From the NCBI RefSeq assembly GCF_042686195.1, contig NZ_JBHUOQ010000005.1:1-64000 (forward strand): DNA of 64,000 nt, given 5' to 3'. Below the pieces are notes generated by a model. That model was not told the DNA's origin. It did no database searches and saw only the letters and a program-made list of their open reading frames with translations. A program made the translations under genes and the position numbers. This document shows, piece after piece, positions 52,017 to 60,731 of the stretch (positions within the stretch are counted from its first letter, which is position 1; each line of letters opens with the position of its first letter). The DNA comes from Corticicoccus populi. GTDB taxonomy: Bacteria; Bacillota; Bacilli; Staphylococcales; Salinicoccaceae.

Positions 52017-52499
52017 ATGGATGTTCAATTCTTCGACGGGGATGCCCGTTTTAAATATAGATGCGCCGCTGTCATTATTGAAAATGATCATATCCTTTTA
52101 CATAAAGTGTATGATTACTGGACACCGCCCGGCGGTAAAATTTCCGTGATGGAAAACAGTTTTGAAGCAGTTCAGAGAGAAATCTATGAAGAAAGCGGAG
52201 AAGAAATCGATGTCATCAGGCACTTATTTACATCTGAAACATTTTACAGCCGCCATGATTTCCCGCACCACGAAGTGGCTGTCTACTATTTAGCCGGATC
52301 AAAAGCGCTTTGGAATAAAGGAAAAACCATCATCGGTGATGAGGGCGGACGCCCTATTGAATACCGCTGGTTCCATATTAATAATCTTCCTTCAATGGAT
52401 ATCCAGCCTTCATTTATATCTGAATATATTCACCGTTTGGAAGAAGCGCCGGCACATATTATTGTTGATGAAATTAAAAAGGAGGTCCGCCATGATTAA
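52017..52499 (+). CDS. NUDIX hydrolase
   Basis: A 160-residue protein with a near-perfect Nudix box, GKISVMENSFEAVQREIYEE then SGE, fitting GX5EX7REUXEEXG. It would split nucleoside diphosphate-linked substrates. The last bases overlap the LD-carboxypeptidase start by eight. Confidence 0.88.
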   Translation: MDVQFFDGDARFKYRCAAVIIENDHILLHKVYDYWTPPGGKISVMENSFEAVQREIYEESGEEIDVIRHLFTSETFYSRHDFPHHEVAVYYLAGSKALWNKGKTIIGDEGGRPIEYRWFHINNLPSMDIQPSFISEYIHRLEEAPAHIIVDEIKKEVRHD

Positions 52500-53505
52500 A
52501 TATCCGTTGTTAAAAGAAAATGCAGTGATTGGTGTGACCGCCCCGTCTTCAGGCGTTCCTGAAGCACTGCACCCAATTTTAAAAGAAGCTGTAGACACTC
52601 TGTCAAAAGAAGAATTCAGCCTAAATGTACTTGATACACCCTGGATTCAGAGTAAAGCTAAGTCCGCACCTGCCGCTGTCCGTGCAGAAGAACTTCAACA
52701 ACTGATCACGGATGAACAGACAGACATCATCATTCCTCCTTGGGGCGGTGAACTGCTGATTGAAATTCTTGAGCACTTAGATTTTAATTCCTTTAAGAAA
52801 AAATGGATTTTAGGATATTCTGATACCAGCCTGCTGCTGCTCGCCATGACTTTAACGACAGGAACTGCCACCGCACACGGCACCAATTTGGTAGATCTTC
52901 GCGGCAAGGATACAGATGCGACGACTGCAGGATGGAAAAAAGTACTGTCGACACAATATGGAGATTCTGTCACCCAGTACTCATCTGAAAAATACCAAAA
53001 AGAATGGCAGCATGAAAATCCTACACCGCATATTTTTCATTTAACAGAAGATACTAAATGGAAAACAACAGGTAACAAAGATGTGAAAGTCACCGGCCGC
53101 CTCCTCGGTGGATGCATCGATACTATTCATCACCTCGCCGGCACACCGTTCGGTGACGTAAAACATTTCAGTGAAACATTTATCGATAATGAACCTATCC
53201 TCTGGTACTTTGAAAACTGTGATATGAGTGCTAAAGGACTCCGCCGTTCCATCGTTCAAATGAAACTTTCCGGCTGGTTTGATAATACTTCCGGTATCAT
53301 GTTCGGCAGAAGTGAGTCCGGAAAAGTGACGGAAGATTATACAGAATATGATGTCTATCAGGATATTGCGGACGAGTTGAATATTCCTGTTATTTATGAC
53401 ATTGACTGCGGTCATGTCCCGCCGCAGGTCACCCTGATTAACGGTGCTTCTGCGACCGTTGAAACAACCGCAGGTAGAGGGAAAATCACCCAGACGTTCA
53501 ATTAA
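52492..53505 (+). CDS. LD-carboxypeptidase, S66 family (MccF-like)
   Basis: A 337-residue serine peptidase. S110 is the nucleophile in LGYSDTSLL, the Glu lies in LWYFENCDM and the His in DCGHVPPQ. The S66 family has murein LD-carboxypeptidases and MccF, which hydrolyses microcin C-type nucleotide-peptide antibiotics. The ILWYFENCDMSA and DTIHHLAGTPFG region is nearer the MccF branch (inference). GGAGG lies before the ATG at 52492; a longer reading through the NUDIX gene is unlikely. Confidence 0.87.
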   Translation: MIKYPLLKENAVIGVTAPSSGVPEALHPILKEAVDTLSKEEFSLNVLDTPWIQSKAKSAPAAVRAEELQQLITDEQTDIIIPPWGGELLIEILEHLDFNSFKKKWILGYSDTSLLLLAMTLTTGTATAHGTNLVDLRGKDTDATTAGWKKVLSTQYGDSVTQYSSEKYQKEWQHENPTPHIFHLTEDTKWKTTGNKDVKVTGRLLGGCIDTIHHLAGTPFGDVKHFSETFIDNEPILWYFENCDMSAKGLRRSIVQMKLSGWFDNTSGIMFGRSESGKVTEDYTEYDVYQDIADELNIPVIYDIDCGHVPPQVTLINGASATVETTAGRGKITQTFN

Positions 53506-53540
53506 AAAGGCTGTTCCCGCGTGGGAACAGCTCTTTTTTT
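53504..53540. terminator. Bidirectional terminator
   Basis: AAAAAGGCTGTTCCC pairs with GGGAACAGCTCTTTTTTT around GCGT. Confidence 0.9.
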
Positions 53541-53546
53541 AATCAT

Positions 53547-54479
53547 TTAGTTTTTTAGTTCATTTCCGAGGTATTTGGCAAGCTCGAGCATACCGTACTG
53601 CCCTGCCTTATCTTCAGCTTCTGAATTATAGTTCGTATTTGTATTCACATCATACGTAAATACGTTCCCTTCTTCATTACTGATGAATTCAATCCCTGCC
53701 ACATCAATCTTGTTGGTCTTTAAAAATGCTTCATATTTTTTAATCTGTTCCGAATCTATTCCCTCTTTAACGACTTCAAACATTGCAGGAGACTCACTTT
53801 CACCAGTCGGACAATTGGCATCATCAATTCTACATGCCTCTGCCGGACATAATTCAAAACCGTCGGAAGTATCCACACGGACTGCATACAAAAATTTACC
53901 GCCGATAAATTCCGCACGGGTAATAAAGGGCTCCGGTGCCTGAATATATTCCTGGATTAATGTTATACCGTCAACAGGTGCTTCAAACTCATCACTCTCT
54001 ACATACTGATTAAGTGCTTCAACAGAGTTAAACAATTGAACGCCGAGGCCTTTACCCGCCCTGTTGTGCTTTGTGATAAATGAAGATTTTCCAATCTTCC
54101 GTGCCGCTTCAACAATATGCTGCTGACCTGATGCAGCGATTGTTTTTGGTGTATGAATACCACCATGCTCAAGTGCTGTATACTGCTTCACTTTACTAAT
54201 TTCCAGCTGCAGTGCATTGGATCCGTTAATCACCTTCCTGCCGTGGCTCTCAAGCCAGTCAATCACAGCTCCAGCAAGTTCCGGTGCATAGCGGTGCCCC
54301 CTTGTATGGGACGATGCACTCATTCGGTTGTAAAAAATCCCTTCCGGCGGTACTGATGTCAAGTCGACTGTTCCTTTATCCAAATGCCACAGCTCGTACG
54401 GCAGCCCGAGTTCTTCAAAACGTTTCGTCAGATGACGTGTCCATTCATCATTCTCATGTAAAACATATATTTTCGACAA
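53547..54479 (-). CDS. ATP-grasp ligase, RimK-like
   Basis: An ATP-grasp protein of 310 residues. NRMSASSHTRGHRYAPELAG lies in the N-terminal domain. The ATP-grasp lysine is in SFITKHNRAGKGLGVQLF; DVAGIEFISNEEGNVFTYDV and NTNTNY hold the metal acids and Asn. It would join an amino acid to a carboxylate, as in RimK or lysine-biosynthesis ligases, with unknown target. The start is taken as a TTG at 54479 after GAGGAG; a GTG at 54488 is an alternative. Confidence 0.8.
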   Translation of the reverse strand: MSKIYVLHENDEWTRHLTKRFEELGLPYELWHLDKGTVDLTSVPPEGIFYNRMSASSHTRGHRYAPELAGAVIDWLESHGRKVINGSNALQLEISKVKQYTALEHGGIHTPKTIAASGQQHIVEAARKIGKSSFITKHNRAGKGLGVQLFNSVEALNQYVESDEFEAPVDGITLIQEYIQAPEPFITRAEFIGGKFLYAVRVDTSDGFELCPAEACRIDDANCPTGESESPAMFEVVKEGIDSEQIKKYEAFLKTNKIDVAGIEFISNEEGNVFTYDVNTNTNYNSEAEDKAGQYGMLELAKYLGNELKN

Positions 54480-54591
54480 TAAAAACACTCCTCAAGTCAG
54501 TGATAATACATCCTTTTTAAACATAGTTATTTAGTATGTTTTATATTATCATCTGTTTTTACTCAATGCAACAGAGCTCTCCGAAAATATA

Positions 54592-54630
54592 AAAACCGGG
54601 CGAATGTAAAAATCACAAACGTCCGGTTTT
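54592..54630 (-). terminator. Terminator after the DUF1413 gene
   Basis: AAAACCGG(G)CG pairs with CGTCCGGTTTT; the minus strand continues with TTTTATATT. Confidence 0.68.
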
Positions 54631-54647
54631 ACAGCTGTCGTTTTAAA

Positions 54648-54887
54648 CTATTCTTCCATCTTTTGATATACTTGTTGATTGGATGAATTCTTTTCAAGTG
54701 CCTGTACTGATTTTTTATCTTTCACTTTTTCCAAAAACAAACGTCCCAGTACCACGCGCTGTTCTATAGCAAGTCTGTTCCACTTATACCCTTTAAACAA
54801 ATCCTTCAGCAAAAACGTTTCCCCTTCATGCAGACTTTTCGTTTCCTTCCATGCTTTCTTCAAAAGCTTTTTCTCATTCTTGGCCAT
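54648..54887 (-). CDS. DUF1413-type small protein
   Basis: A 79-residue basic protein with FLLKDLFKGYKWNRLAIEQR, the core of DUF1413, and a helical lysine-rich N-terminus. A helix-turn-helix-like compact fold with a DNA or protein partner is possible but not shown. It stands alone with its own terminator. Confidence 0.7.
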   Translation of the reverse strand: MAKNEKKLLKKAWKETKSLHEGETFLLKDLFKGYKWNRLAIEQRVVLGRLFLEKVKDKKSVQALEKNSSNQQVYQKMEE

Positions 54888-54967
54888 TCACTTCACCCAT
54901 CCCTTCAAATCAAACTGATTGTTTGAAACCATTATCCGGTATATTCAGAAACATGTAAAGTAACTAA

Positions 54968-54999
54968 AAAAGTGAATGACTCCCCCAGTCATTCACTCT
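54968..54999 (-). terminator. Terminator after the lipoprotein gene
   Basis: AGTGAATGACT pairs with AGTCATTCACT around CCCCC; the minus strand continues TTTTTT. Confidence 0.85.
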
Positions 55000-55009
55000 C
55001 AATCAAATA

Positions 55010-55387
55010 TTATCTTTGAACACCGTCAAAATGAGTTTCAAGTCCGTCTATAAACAACTTCACTTCATGGACATCATTCGGCATATTAATACGGAAAACT
55101 CTCAGTTCATCTTCTTCTGTTTCAGTGTTTTCATCGACCTCAACACCAATGACACCTTCTTCAACTTCTGTCAGTTCGACATTCGACCCTTCACTGACCC
55201 TTGCCACCAGAAGAGGTGTTCGTTCACTGAATTCATATAAATAAACGCCTCTATGCGTCACGTTCTCTTCAATGTTCTGCTGCACATCCTCAGATAATGC
55301 ACCGACTTCTTCCTCATTCAGCGACGCTTCATTTGAACATGCTGCAAGCGTAACAGACAATATGATGAGTAACATCAACTTCTTCAT
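55010..55387 (-). CDS. Small lipoprotein
   Basis: A 125-residue lipoprotein with a clear signal and lipobox (LMLLIILSVTLAAC, Cys17). The mature part is acidic and beta-rich (GVYLYEFSERTPLLVARVSE). No family recognised. It stands alone; the gap upstream, to 55497, shows no other gene. Confidence 0.72.
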   Translation of the reverse strand: MKKLMLLIILSVTLAACSNEASLNEEEVGALSEDVQQNIEENVTHRGVYLYEFSERTPLLVARVSEGSNVELTEVEEGVIGVEVDENTETEEDELRVFRINMPNDVHEVKLFIDGLETHFDGVQR

Positions 55388-55497
55388 TTCAGTGCCTCCG
55401 TTTATAATAACAATCGTGATGTTATGTATACAGATTTATCACGTAAACAACCGTACTCGATATTGATATAAAAAGCAAACTATTGATTCCGGATGAT

Positions 55498-55983
55498 TTA
55501 TTTTTCTATCAAACGTTCCAGGTTTCTATAGCACATTTCAGTTCCCTCTATGACTCCTGCCGCAATTTCTTCTTCAAGGCTTTCTTCATCCTTAAATTCA
55601 ATAGTCATCACAGCTTCAGTCACACCATCTATTTCTTCAAACGCCACTGTCGTCTGATTTACATAGTCATCTGCGTCAAACTTAAAAGTATCATCTGTGT
55701 AATAATCTTTATAGCTGAATGAATCCGGTGCATTGACAGCTGTAAATTCCATGGCACAATACATTATTTCATCAGTATCTTCTTCATCTTCCATTGAGTA
55801 CTCCCAGCTGCCGCCGGTTTTAAAATTCATACTGTGGGTGACTGTAAGAAAACCTTCAGGTGCCCACCATTTTGACAGCAGCGTCTCATCAGTGAATGCC
55901 TTGAAAAGTTCTCTTTTTCCTGTATTAAATTTTTTTCTTAAACGCAGTAAATTTCCTTTTTGTTCAGCGGTTAATTCATCCAT
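55498..55983 (-). CDS. SRPBCC/AHSA1 family protein
   Basis: A 161-residue START-like (AHSA1) protein: FNTGRELFKAFTDETLLSKW, WAPEGFLTVTHSMNFKTGGSW and VTEAVMTIEFKD show the family pattern. It binds an unknown hydrophobic ligand or partner. It starts 12 bases after pdxH and is likely cotranscribed with it. Confidence 0.83.
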   Translation of the reverse strand: MDELTAEQKGNLLRLRKKFNTGKRELFKAFTDETLLSKWWAPEGFLTVTHSMNFKTGGSWEYSMEDEEDTDEIMYCAMEFTAVNAPDSFSYKDYYTDDTFKFDADDYVNQTTVAFEEIDGVTEAVMTIEFKDEESLEEEIAAGVIEGTEMCYRNLERLIEK

Positions 55984-55995
55984 TATATTCCTCCT

Positions 55996-56646
55996 TTATG
56001 GCCAGAGCAGTACCTTTTCCCATATTGATTCATGCAGAGAGTATTTGATACGGACATGTTTATAATCCATCCGTGCCTGAAAAAATTCTATTTCAAACGG
56101 CTCTACTCTGTAAACAATCCAGTTATCATTAATGGCGTTGGGATTTTTCAAAAGAAACTGTTCCTTTTCATGAAGTTTCTCATCAATTTCCTGAAGTGTA
56201 TTGGCAGGCTGGCTCTGCTTATGTGTGAGCGCAAATGCCCGCTTGGTCTGACCGCAGTTTAAGAAATCCCCGATATTTGTTTCCCTGTCCATCGCAACTG
56301 CAGTGCCGCGGACACGGATTTGTTTCCCGAGCTCTTTCCAATAGAAGTTCAGTGCAACTTTCGGGTTATTATCAAGTTGTCTGCCTTTGACACTTTCACT
56401 GCCTGATGCAAAATAAAACCCGCGCTCGTCGATCTTTTTTAAGATTAACACCCTCGAATCGGGAAAGCCGTCTGCATCAACCGTACATAAAGTCATACTG
56501 TGCGGTTCTTCAACACCATAATCGTAGGCATACTGATACCATGTTGTAAATAAATCAAACGGGCTGTCCGGCGCATCCTCCAGCCTGAAATTTTTTAAAT
56601 CCCCTGTAATTGAACGGCTTTTCTTAATAAATTGATTGATATCCAT
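55996..56646 (-). CDS. pdxH: Pyridoxamine 5'-phosphate oxidase family (PdxH-like)
   Basis: A 216-residue FMN protein making pyridoxal phosphate from pyridoxamine or pyridoxine phosphate. RVLILKKIDERGFYFASGSE and GRQLDNNPKVALNFYWKEL are PdxH motifs; NWIVYRVEPFEIEFFQ is the dimer and substrate region. The usual C-terminal RLNP is here LLWP. A divergent member is possible. Confidence 0.82.
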   Translation of the reverse strand: MDINQFIKKSRSITGDLKNFRLEDAPDSPFDLFTTWYQYAYDYGVEEPHSMTLCTVDADGFPDSRVLILKKIDERGFYFASGSESVKGRQLDNNPKVALNFYWKELGKQIRVRGTAVAMDRETNIGDFLNCGQTKRAFALTHKQSQPANTLQEIDEKLHEKEQFLLKNPNAINDNWIVYRVEPFEIEFFQARMDYKHVRIKYSLHESIWEKVLLWP

Positions 56647-56688
56647 ATATAACCATCCCCTCAGTATGATTAATGTGAATCGTTGAAT

Positions 56689-57198
56689 CTAATTAATTAG
56701 TTTATACATATAATATTCATTCTCCAGTTGATTATTAATCAATAAAGAATTCACCTTTTCTCCCTCTATCTCAAACCCTTTTTTCTGATATAACTTTACT
56801 GCATTTTCGTTTTTCTTAATTACTGTCAATTCGAGCCTGAGCACCCCTGAATCTTCAGCCCAGTCCGACAAATAATCAATGAGTGACCCGCCGATTCCAT
56901 TCGCTCTGAATCTGCTGTGAACTCCAAGTGCAATGTATACCGAATGTCTGTTTCTCAGCTCCCTGCCTCTTACTGCTGTAATCTGTCCGACAATCTGCTG
57001 ATCCATTTCCGCCACCCAGACGTTTGTAAATTCAAGCCTGTTTATTTTTTTCAAACGCTCGCATTCACTTTCAACTGTGCGCTTTTTTTCACCCGGTTCA
57101 TGGAGCATGAAGCCCGACTGTTCCAAATCTTCCTGCAGATTCACAAACTGTTCTGCATCATCTTCCTTCACCTGTCTGATTTTCAAATGTTTGTTCAT
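56689..57198 (-). CDS. GNAT family N-acetyltransferase
   Basis: A protein of about 169 residues with the acetyl-CoA motif ALGVHSRFRANGIGGSLIDY and YQKKGFEIEGE near the end, typical of ribosomal-protein or small-molecule GNATs. The start is an ATG at 57198 or the TTG just before it. The acceptor is unknown. Confidence 0.84.
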   Translation of the reverse strand: MNKHLKIRQVKEDDAEQFVNLQEDLEQSGFMLHEPGEKKRTVESECERLKKINRLEFTNVWVAEMDQQIVGQITAVRGRELRNRHSVYIALGVHSRFRANGIGGSLIDYLSDWAEDSGVLRLELTVIKKNENAVKLYQKKGFEIEGEKVNSLLINNQLENEYYMYKLIN

Positions 57199-57272
57199 CA
57201 ACGTATCATCCTCTTACTACTAAGTATACAATATTTTGAAAATTAATTAATACTTCCCGCGGAATAATTTCA

Positions 57273-58151
57273 TTATTTATCGTGTATAATGTTATGTTCT
57301 CTAAGTACTGTTTCAAGACGTTTCAATTTTTCAATCGATTCTTCCGACGACCGTTTTCCAATTTCAATCACAACCGCATCAATCAACGATATAATCGGTA
57401 CAATTGAAAACTGTTCTGTGCTGACCGGCAGCCTGAGAACCGCAGAAGCAAGCGGTGTTACAGGGCAGGAAATATAATCTGTAACAAGAATAATTTTATT
57501 CCCCTGCCCATGAGCAATCTTTGCAGCGTCTACTACCAGCTGTGTATACGGCTCAAAAGCAAAGACAATTAATATATCACCTTTTTTAAACTGAAGTACT
57601 TTATCATATAATAAATCGATATCCTGACTTAACTGACGGATATTTGAAAAAAACTCCCCCAGCAGCTGCTCTAAATAAACAGCTGTTGCCCGGTACGGAC
57701 GTGTACCGATAATATTAATAAAATCTGATTCTAATATCATATCCACCGCAAGAGTAAACTGCTCCGACAGCTCCTGATCCAGTGTATTGTTCAGCAGTTC
57801 AATATTCTCCTCTAAAACATCCGCTAATGTATTCGATTCTTCAGAAGTATCTCCTGAATGAATCAGGGAATTTTTTAATGTCCATTTTGAAGGCACTGAC
57901 TCGGTGTATATATCTTTTCTAAAATCATTAAATGTATCATATCCCAGTGCATCAAGCACCCGCATAACAGTAGACACACCCACTCCTGCCTGATCTGACA
58001 GCTCTTTAACCGTTACAAGTCCAAGGGACTGGTAATGCTTCAGAATATAATCACACAAGTACCTCTGCTTTTTAGGAAGTGTATCTTTAGTCCCTATTAT
58101 TCTATTGATTAAATTGGAATTTTCATCTTTGGACATCTCTATCACACTCAT
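57273..58151 (-). CDS. MurR/RpiR family transcriptional regulator
   Basis: A 292-residue regulator. The N-terminal HTH shows YILKHYQSLGLVTVKELSDQ, AGVGVSTVMRVLDALGYD. The SIS domain, which binds phosphosugars or related metabolites, covers about residues 130-270 (FINIIGTRPYRATAVYLEQL, GDILIVFAFEPYTQ). It lies near an oxidase, lyase and transporters that it may control. The start may instead be ATG 58136. Confidence 0.85.
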   Translation of the reverse strand: MSVIEMSKDENSNLINRIIGTKDTLPKKQRYLCDYILKHYQSLGLVTVKELSDQAGVGVSTVMRVLDALGYDTFNDFRKDIYTESVPSKWTLKNSLIHSGDTSEESNTLADVLEENIELLNNTLDQELSEQFTLAVDMILESDFINIIGTRPYRATAVYLEQLLGEFFSNIRQLSQDIDLLYDKVLQFKKGDILIVFAFEPYTQLVVDAAKIAHGQGNKIILVTDYISCPVTPLASAVLRLPVSTEQFSIVPIISLIDAVVIEIGKRSSEESIEKLKRLETVLREHNIIHDK

Positions 58152-58190
58152 TATTGTTTTCTATTAATCTATCATAGATTGAGAAATACT

Positions 58191-58221
58191 AAAACACTGC
58201 ACCTCCATGAGATGCAGTGTC
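58191..58221 (-). terminator. Terminator after the amine oxidase gene
   Basis: ACACTGCA pairs with TGCAGTGT; the minus strand continues with TTTTAG. It separates the oxidase from the RpiR gene, which must have its own promoter. Confidence 0.7.
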
Positions 58222-58228
58222 TATAGTG

Positions 58229-59572
58229 TTATTTTCTTTCTAACAATTGTTCAATCTCGTCTGATGCTTTAAATCCTGTCTGTACAGCCGTTTCCGTATA
58301 AAGCGTCCCGAGGTAGTCTCCCGCTAAAAAGATACGTCCTTTATTCTCTGTTAAACACGCCTGAATACCGGCACGGCCGGGATATACATATGCTGAGCCG
58401 AGCGGAAACTTCTCCACCTTCGCCTCAATTACTTTTTCTTCGAATCCGGGGAGTATTTCATTCAAGTCTTTTAAATACATCTCAAGTATTTCTTCATCTG
58501 TTTTATCAAGTAAATGCCTGCCTCTTGCTGCCGGAGAAAAAGTCATGAACGTACTTCCCTGTTTTCTTTCACTACTCTTTGAATGCACAATATTTGAACT
58601 GTGAATAAATATATCAAAAGAACGTTTCGGCGTTGCAAAAGCATATACGTCATCCCATACCTGTTCATCTGTTTCATCAGTTAAAAAAGCAGCGCTCACA
58701 TGCGGACCATACTTAATCTCTCCAAGAGCCTGAGAAAGATCTTTCTCAAAATTTTCTACAATTAATTTTGTAATCGGCGCAGGGGTCGCCATAATAACGT
58801 ATTCAGCCTCTATTGTTCTTCTTTCACCATCCTTAATATAAGTGACCGAGACATAGTTATCATATTGAACAACACGTTCCACCTTCGCCGATAGTTTCAA
58901 CCGCTCACCTAATGCCCCAGATATTTTTTCAGTCAGTACGGAAGGGCCGCCGATAATATTCCTGGATAATCCTTCTTTTTTGTTCCATATCATATGAAAA
59001 TAACCAATTCCGGCACCTGCGGAAATTTCTTCAGGATTCCCTGTAGAACGGCTTACAGTCGGTCTGAATATGGCATCAGCATCCTCCGGGAGGTCTCCCG
59101 TAAATTCTGAGAATGTTTTATCATTCATAAATTCAAGTATTCTCTGCTGATACTCAAAATATGTTTCACCTTTCCGATGTTCAGCCGCTTTACCGTACTT
59201 CATTACTGCAAGCCTGACTTTCGCACCTGCAAAAAGTAAGGAAATTCTTGATTTCCATGACATCGGTACTCTGAAAGGATAAAATTCGACCCTGCCGTTC
59301 AACAGTAATTTGCCATTCAGGGACATTGCTGATAAAGTCCCCGGCACTGGTTCAGCGCTGACACCGACAGATTTAAAAAGATTATCCGTTGCGGATCCTT
59401 CACCGGCATATACATGCCCTCCCCAGTTCAACCAGTAATCGCCCCGCTTTTCCGAGTGTATTCTGCCGCCGGTACGGTCAGCATACTCAATTACTTCTAT
59501 ATCATATTCCTGAAGCTTCCATGCTGCTGAAAGGCCGGCAAGTCCTGCACCAACAACCACAACATCCCTCAT
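58229..59572 (-). CDS. FAD-dependent amine oxidase / protoporphyrinogen oxidase-like flavoprotein
   Basis: A 447-residue flavoprotein. VVGAGLAGLSAAWKLQEYDI is the dinucleotide site, GGRIHSEKRGDYWLNWGGHV the GGR loop, and LGSAYVYPGRAGIQACLTEN with IFLAGDYLGTLYTETAVQTG the C-terminal FAD contacts. Family members include amine oxidases, desaturases and PPOX. It lies after the DapA-like gene by 24 bases, likely in one operon, so an amino acid or amine substrate is favoured. Confidence 0.83.
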   Translation of the reverse strand: MRDVVVVGAGLAGLSAAWKLQEYDIEVIEYADRTGGRIHSEKRGDYWLNWGGHVYAGEGSATDNLFKSVGVSAEPVPGTLSAMSLNGKLLLNGRVEFYPFRVPMSWKSRISLLFAGAKVRLAVMKYGKAAEHRKGETYFEYQQRILEFMNDKTFSEFTGDLPEDADAIFRPTVSRSTGNPEEISAGAGIGYFHMIWNKKEGLSRNIIGGPSVLTEKISGALGERLKLSAKVERVVQYDNYVSVTYIKDGERRTIEAEYVIMATPAPITKLIVENFEKDLSQALGEIKYGPHVSAAFLTDETDEQVWDDVYAFATPKRSFDIFIHSSNIVHSKSSERKQGSTFMTFSPAARGRHLLDKTDEEILEMYLKDLNEILPGFEEKVIEAKVEKFPLGSAYVYPGRAGIQACLTENKGRIFLAGDYLGTLYTETAVQTGFKASDEIEQLLERK

Positions 59573-59596
59573 ACGAATCCCTCTTTTACTTATATA

Positions 59597-60478
59597 TTAA
59601 TTGTTCAGTTCGGAAAGAATTTTTGATATATTTTCGTTAAAATGATTTGATGCTGATACCAGTGGTCTTCGGCTCGGCCCGCCCGGCAGTCCGATTGCTT
59701 CAAGTCCTGCCTTAACAGTACCCGGCACCGGCTCAGCCTCCATTGCGGAATATACCTGGAGCAGCTTTTGATTAATACGGGTTGCATTATTTAAATCATT
59801 ATCTTTCACACTTTGATATAATTCCGAAAGTTCTTTAGGAACTAAATTATGCACTACACCGATTGCACCGTGACCACCCATGGCAAACGTGGCAAGTATT
59901 AAATGCTCAAAACCTGTCAATACCGAAAAGTTCTCATCGTCCTTTGTCAATCCAATCAATTCTGAAGTGTGCTGACCGTCGGCTGTGTTTTTAATACCAA
60001 CTACACCCTCAATTTCACTAATTTTCTTCAATAATTCCGGTGGCATGGTCACACCGGTCGCATCCGGATAATGATAGATAACAATGCCGATTTCAACACT
60101 CTCTGCAACCTGTCTGTAATGCTCAATAATCCCCTCATCACTTGTCGGCATATAATACGGATTAATGACAAGTGCAAATGATGCTCCTGCTTTTTCAGCG
60201 AACTGTGTAAGCTCAATCGTATCTTCAGTTCTGTGGCAGCCGGTCCCTGCCATTACAGGCACTCTGTTTCCAGCTGTTTCACATACATGCTGAATGACAG
60301 ATTTACGTTCCTCGACACTCATCAGAGAGTATTCGCCGGTGCTTCCACCGACAAGGACACCGTCCATTCCATTATCTACTGCGTGATTAACGACTTCTGT
60401 AACACCTTCAAAGTTAATTGAATAATCATCATTTAAAGGCGTCGGCAGTGCCGGAATCATTCCATAAGGTTTTAACAT
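59597..60478 (-). CDS. DapA/NanA-family aldolase (dihydrodipicolinate synthase-like)
   Basis: A TIM-barrel lyase of 293 residues. The Schiff-base lysine is K163 (GVVGIKNT), Tyr135 in VIYHYPDATG, and GGSTGEYSLMSVEER the substrate carboxylate loop. It is not the biosynthetic dapA by context; with a RpiR gene, oxidase and transporters nearby, a catabolic role is more likely (inference). The ATG at 60478 follows GGGAGG. A cre site lies just upstream. Confidence 0.85.
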   Translation of the reverse strand: MLKPYGMIPALPTPLNDDYSINFEGVTEVVNHAVDNGMDGVLVGGSTGEYSLMSVEERKSVIQHVCETAGNRVPVMAGTGCHRTEDTIELTQFAEKAGASFALVINPYYMPTSDEGIIEHYRQVAESVEIGIVIYHYPDATGVTMPPELLKKISEIEGVVGIKNTADGQHTSELIGLTKDDENFSVLTGFEHLILATFAMGGHGAIGVVHNLVPKELSELYQSVKDNDLNNATRINQKLLQVYSAMEAEPVPGTVKAGLEAIGLPGGPSRRPLVSASNHFNENISKILSELNN

Positions 60479-60499
60479 TTTAATTCCTCCCAACATTTT

Positions 60500-60513
60500 T
60501 GAAAACGTTTACA
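60500..60513. promoter_or_regulatory. CcpA cre site
   Basis: TGAAAACGTTTACA matches the cre consensus TGWNANCGNTNWCA at every position. It lies 22 bases upstream of the DapA-family ATG. Catabolite control of the lyase/oxidase operon is expected. Confidence 0.85.
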
Positions 60514-60605
60514 AATGATATATTGTCAAAATATCACTAAAAAGGAATGAAGTAAATCATTTTATTATAAAAGGATTAATAAATATCAAAAAGACAGAGG
60601 TGTTT

Positions 60606-60632
60606 ATGAGCTTATATATTCCTTATCGCTAA
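60606..60632 (+). CDS. Possible 8-residue leader peptide before the ykvI-like gene
   Basis: ATG at 60606-60608, five bases after AGAGG, opens MSLYIPYR and stops at TAA. It overlaps a CCTTAT/ATAAGG hairpin (60621-60637). It sits in the divergent gap upstream of the YkvI-like gene. It could be a regulatory leader, or chance. Confidence 0.25.
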   Translation: MSLYIPYR

Positions 60633-60731
60633 TAAGGGTTTACTTACTTCCAATTGAGTGCTACTCTATATAACGTGCCAAGGGTAATTTTTTCCTAAAG
60701 GTTATTAAAAAATAAAATACTGGGAGATGAT

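Noticed and set aside
52336..52491. 52-residue N-terminal extension of the LD-carboxypeptidase
   Set aside because: It would be read through the NUDIX gene in another frame; the ATG at 52492 has GGAGG at the right distance.
44947..53505. Accessory stretch as a transposon or integron with resistance genes
   Set aside because: No transposase, integrase, inverted repeat or direct repeat was seen at the edges, and the families are diverged from mobile resistance genes.
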